Assembly: GCA_964528445.1 (NCBI GenBank)
Contig: CAZGSL010000003.1
Span: 1 to 64,000 of the forward strand
Length of the DNA: 64,000 nt
DNA from: JAXHMM01 sp964528445
GTDB taxonomy: Bacteria > Bacteroidota > Rhodothermia > Balneolales > Balneolaceae
Direction of reading: 5' to 3'
Shown here: in pieces, positions 63,378-64,000 of the stretch
Position numbering within the stretch: the stretch's first letter is position 1
Layout: each line of letters opens with the position of its first letter
Made by a program: the position numbers and the translations under genes
Notes under the pieces: model-generated
What the model was told of the DNA's origin: nothing
Database searches by the model: none
Seen by the model: the letters and a program-made list of their open reading frames with translations, nothing else

Positions 63378-64000
63378 GATACGCGATACGTTTCTTTTCG
63401 ATGTTGGAATGTCTTCCGGACCGGCCGAAAANNNNNNNNNNNNNNNNNNNNNNNNNNNNNNNNNNNNNNNNNNNNNNNNNNNNNNNNNNNNNNNNNNNNN
63501 NNNNNNNNNNNNNNNNNNNNNNNNNNNNNNNTCGCGCCTGGACCAGGTGGAGGCCGAAACCGAGGTGGTGCGTGAACGTCTCGCCACGGCCCGAGGCGAC
63601 CTGCGCCGGATGGAGGCCCTGGCGGCCGACAGCGCCGTGGCGCAGAGAGAGCTGGATGACGTTCGCGGCAGGGTTCGGGCCCTGGAGAAGGAGATCGGCG
63701 CGCTGCAGTCCCGGAAAGCCGCCGTGCGTGCCGAAATGGGTCCCCTGCGGGTGCGAATAAGGCAGATGGAAGACCGGCTGGAGAAGGCCCGGATCGTCAA
63801 TCCGGTGAACGGAAGGGTACTGAACCGACTGGCGGACCGGCACGAACTGGTGGGCGAGGGACAGCCGCTCTACGAGATCGCCGACCTGGATACCCTCCAG
63901 CTGCGCGTTTACGTCAGCGGCGCCCAGCTGCCGCAGGTGACACTGGGGCAGAACGTGGAAGTGCTGGTGGATGAGGACGACGGGGAACTCCGCACCCTGA
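63374..64000 (+). CDS. HlyD-type membrane fusion protein, cut by assembly gap and window end
   Basis: The ATG at 63374 opens a frame (MRYAIRFFSM) that runs into the 100-N gap. After the gap, from 63532, an open frame to the window end reads SRLDQVEAETEVVRERLATA, then a long coiled-coil hairpin, and RIVNPVNGRVLNRLADRHEL with GEGQPLYEIADLDTLQLRVYV, which is the lipoyl/barrel junction of periplasmic adaptor proteins. The frames before and after the gap differ by one base if the gap is taken as 100, as expected for a gap of unknown length. The final 3' part and probably an ABC transporter lie outside the window. The short stretch before the gap does not show the expected lipobox. Confidence 0.82.
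63432..63531. other. Assembly gap of 100 N
   Basis: Exactly 100 N, the usual placeholder for a scaffold gap of unknown size. It interrupts the HlyD-type gene. Confidence 0.99.

Overview
The window is a GC-rich, densely coded chromosomal stretch with housekeeping content. I see no rRNA, tRNA, insertion sequence, prophage or CRISPR array. The gene content and order (uppS-bamA followed by three OmpH/Skp genes, mreBCD-mrdA-rodA, a NamZ-type DUF1343 lipoprotein, a BadF-type N-acetylglucosamine kinase, weak or absent Shine-Dalgarno sequences in front of many genes) point to a Gram-negative bacterium of the Bacteroidota/Rhodothermota/Balneolota group. A GC-rich Balneolota or Rhodothermota member is my best guess, by inference from gene content only. 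A run of exactly 100 N near the right end shows that this is a scaffolded draft or metagenome assembly.

Layout. 0-4.8 kb: terC, oxyR (both redox cysteines present), acylphosphatase, thpR and two exported proteins of unknown function. 4.9-12.2 kb: dnaE, trxA, an RsbW-like ATP-binding protein in tandem with glutamate dehydrogenase, and a PiT-like membrane protein. 12.4-21.4 kb: HNH nuclease, mnmA, an exported DUF4412-like protein, a YyaL/DUF255 protein, ndk, a NamZ-like lipoprotein, an RlmB-type methyltransferase, a small membrane protein and a glycerophosphodiesterase. 21.5-26.6 kb: pyrG, a YtcJ-like amidohydrolase and glutamine-dependent nadE. 26.7-36.9 kb: an envelope block with a LysM lytic transglycosylase, S41 protease, PHP phosphoesterase, ribH, uppS, bamA and three OmpH/Skp chaperones. 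36.9-38.7 kb: a VWA protein and rnhB. 38.7-50.9 kb, minus strand: a kynureninase-like protein, recA, recX, an AI-2E-family permease, purN, purH, then mreB-mreC-mreD-mrdA-rodA (listed in transcription order). 51.1-55.3 kb: N-acetylglucosamine kinase, TatD, pdxB, pyrimidine-nucleoside phosphorylase. 55.3-61.3 kb: a six-gene tight run of pspA, two coiled-coil proteins (one membrane-anchored), enoyl-CoA hydratase, a CNNM/CorC-type protein and a two-domain AAA ATPase. 61.4-64 kb: a TetR-TolC-HlyD efflux locus cut by the assembly gap and the window end.

How the genes fit together. Most of the window concerns building and maintaining the cell envelope: lipid carrier synthesis (uppS), outer-membrane protein assembly (bamA, ompH x3), elongation (mreBCD/mrdA/rodA), wall turnover and recycling (mltD-like, NamZ-like, GlcNAc kinase) and membrane stress (the PspA cluster). 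The most interesting unit is the PspA cluster. PspA belongs to the ESCRT-III superfamily. Here it is co-oriented and nearly contiguous with a membrane-anchored coiled-coil protein and a AAA ATPase whose N-terminal half looks like a degenerate second AAA domain. This resembles, by analogy only, an ESCRT-III/Vps4-type remodelling module. Several near-perfect inverted repeats (upstream of gdhA, recA and tetR, and between the two exported-protein genes near 4 kb) are candidate operators.
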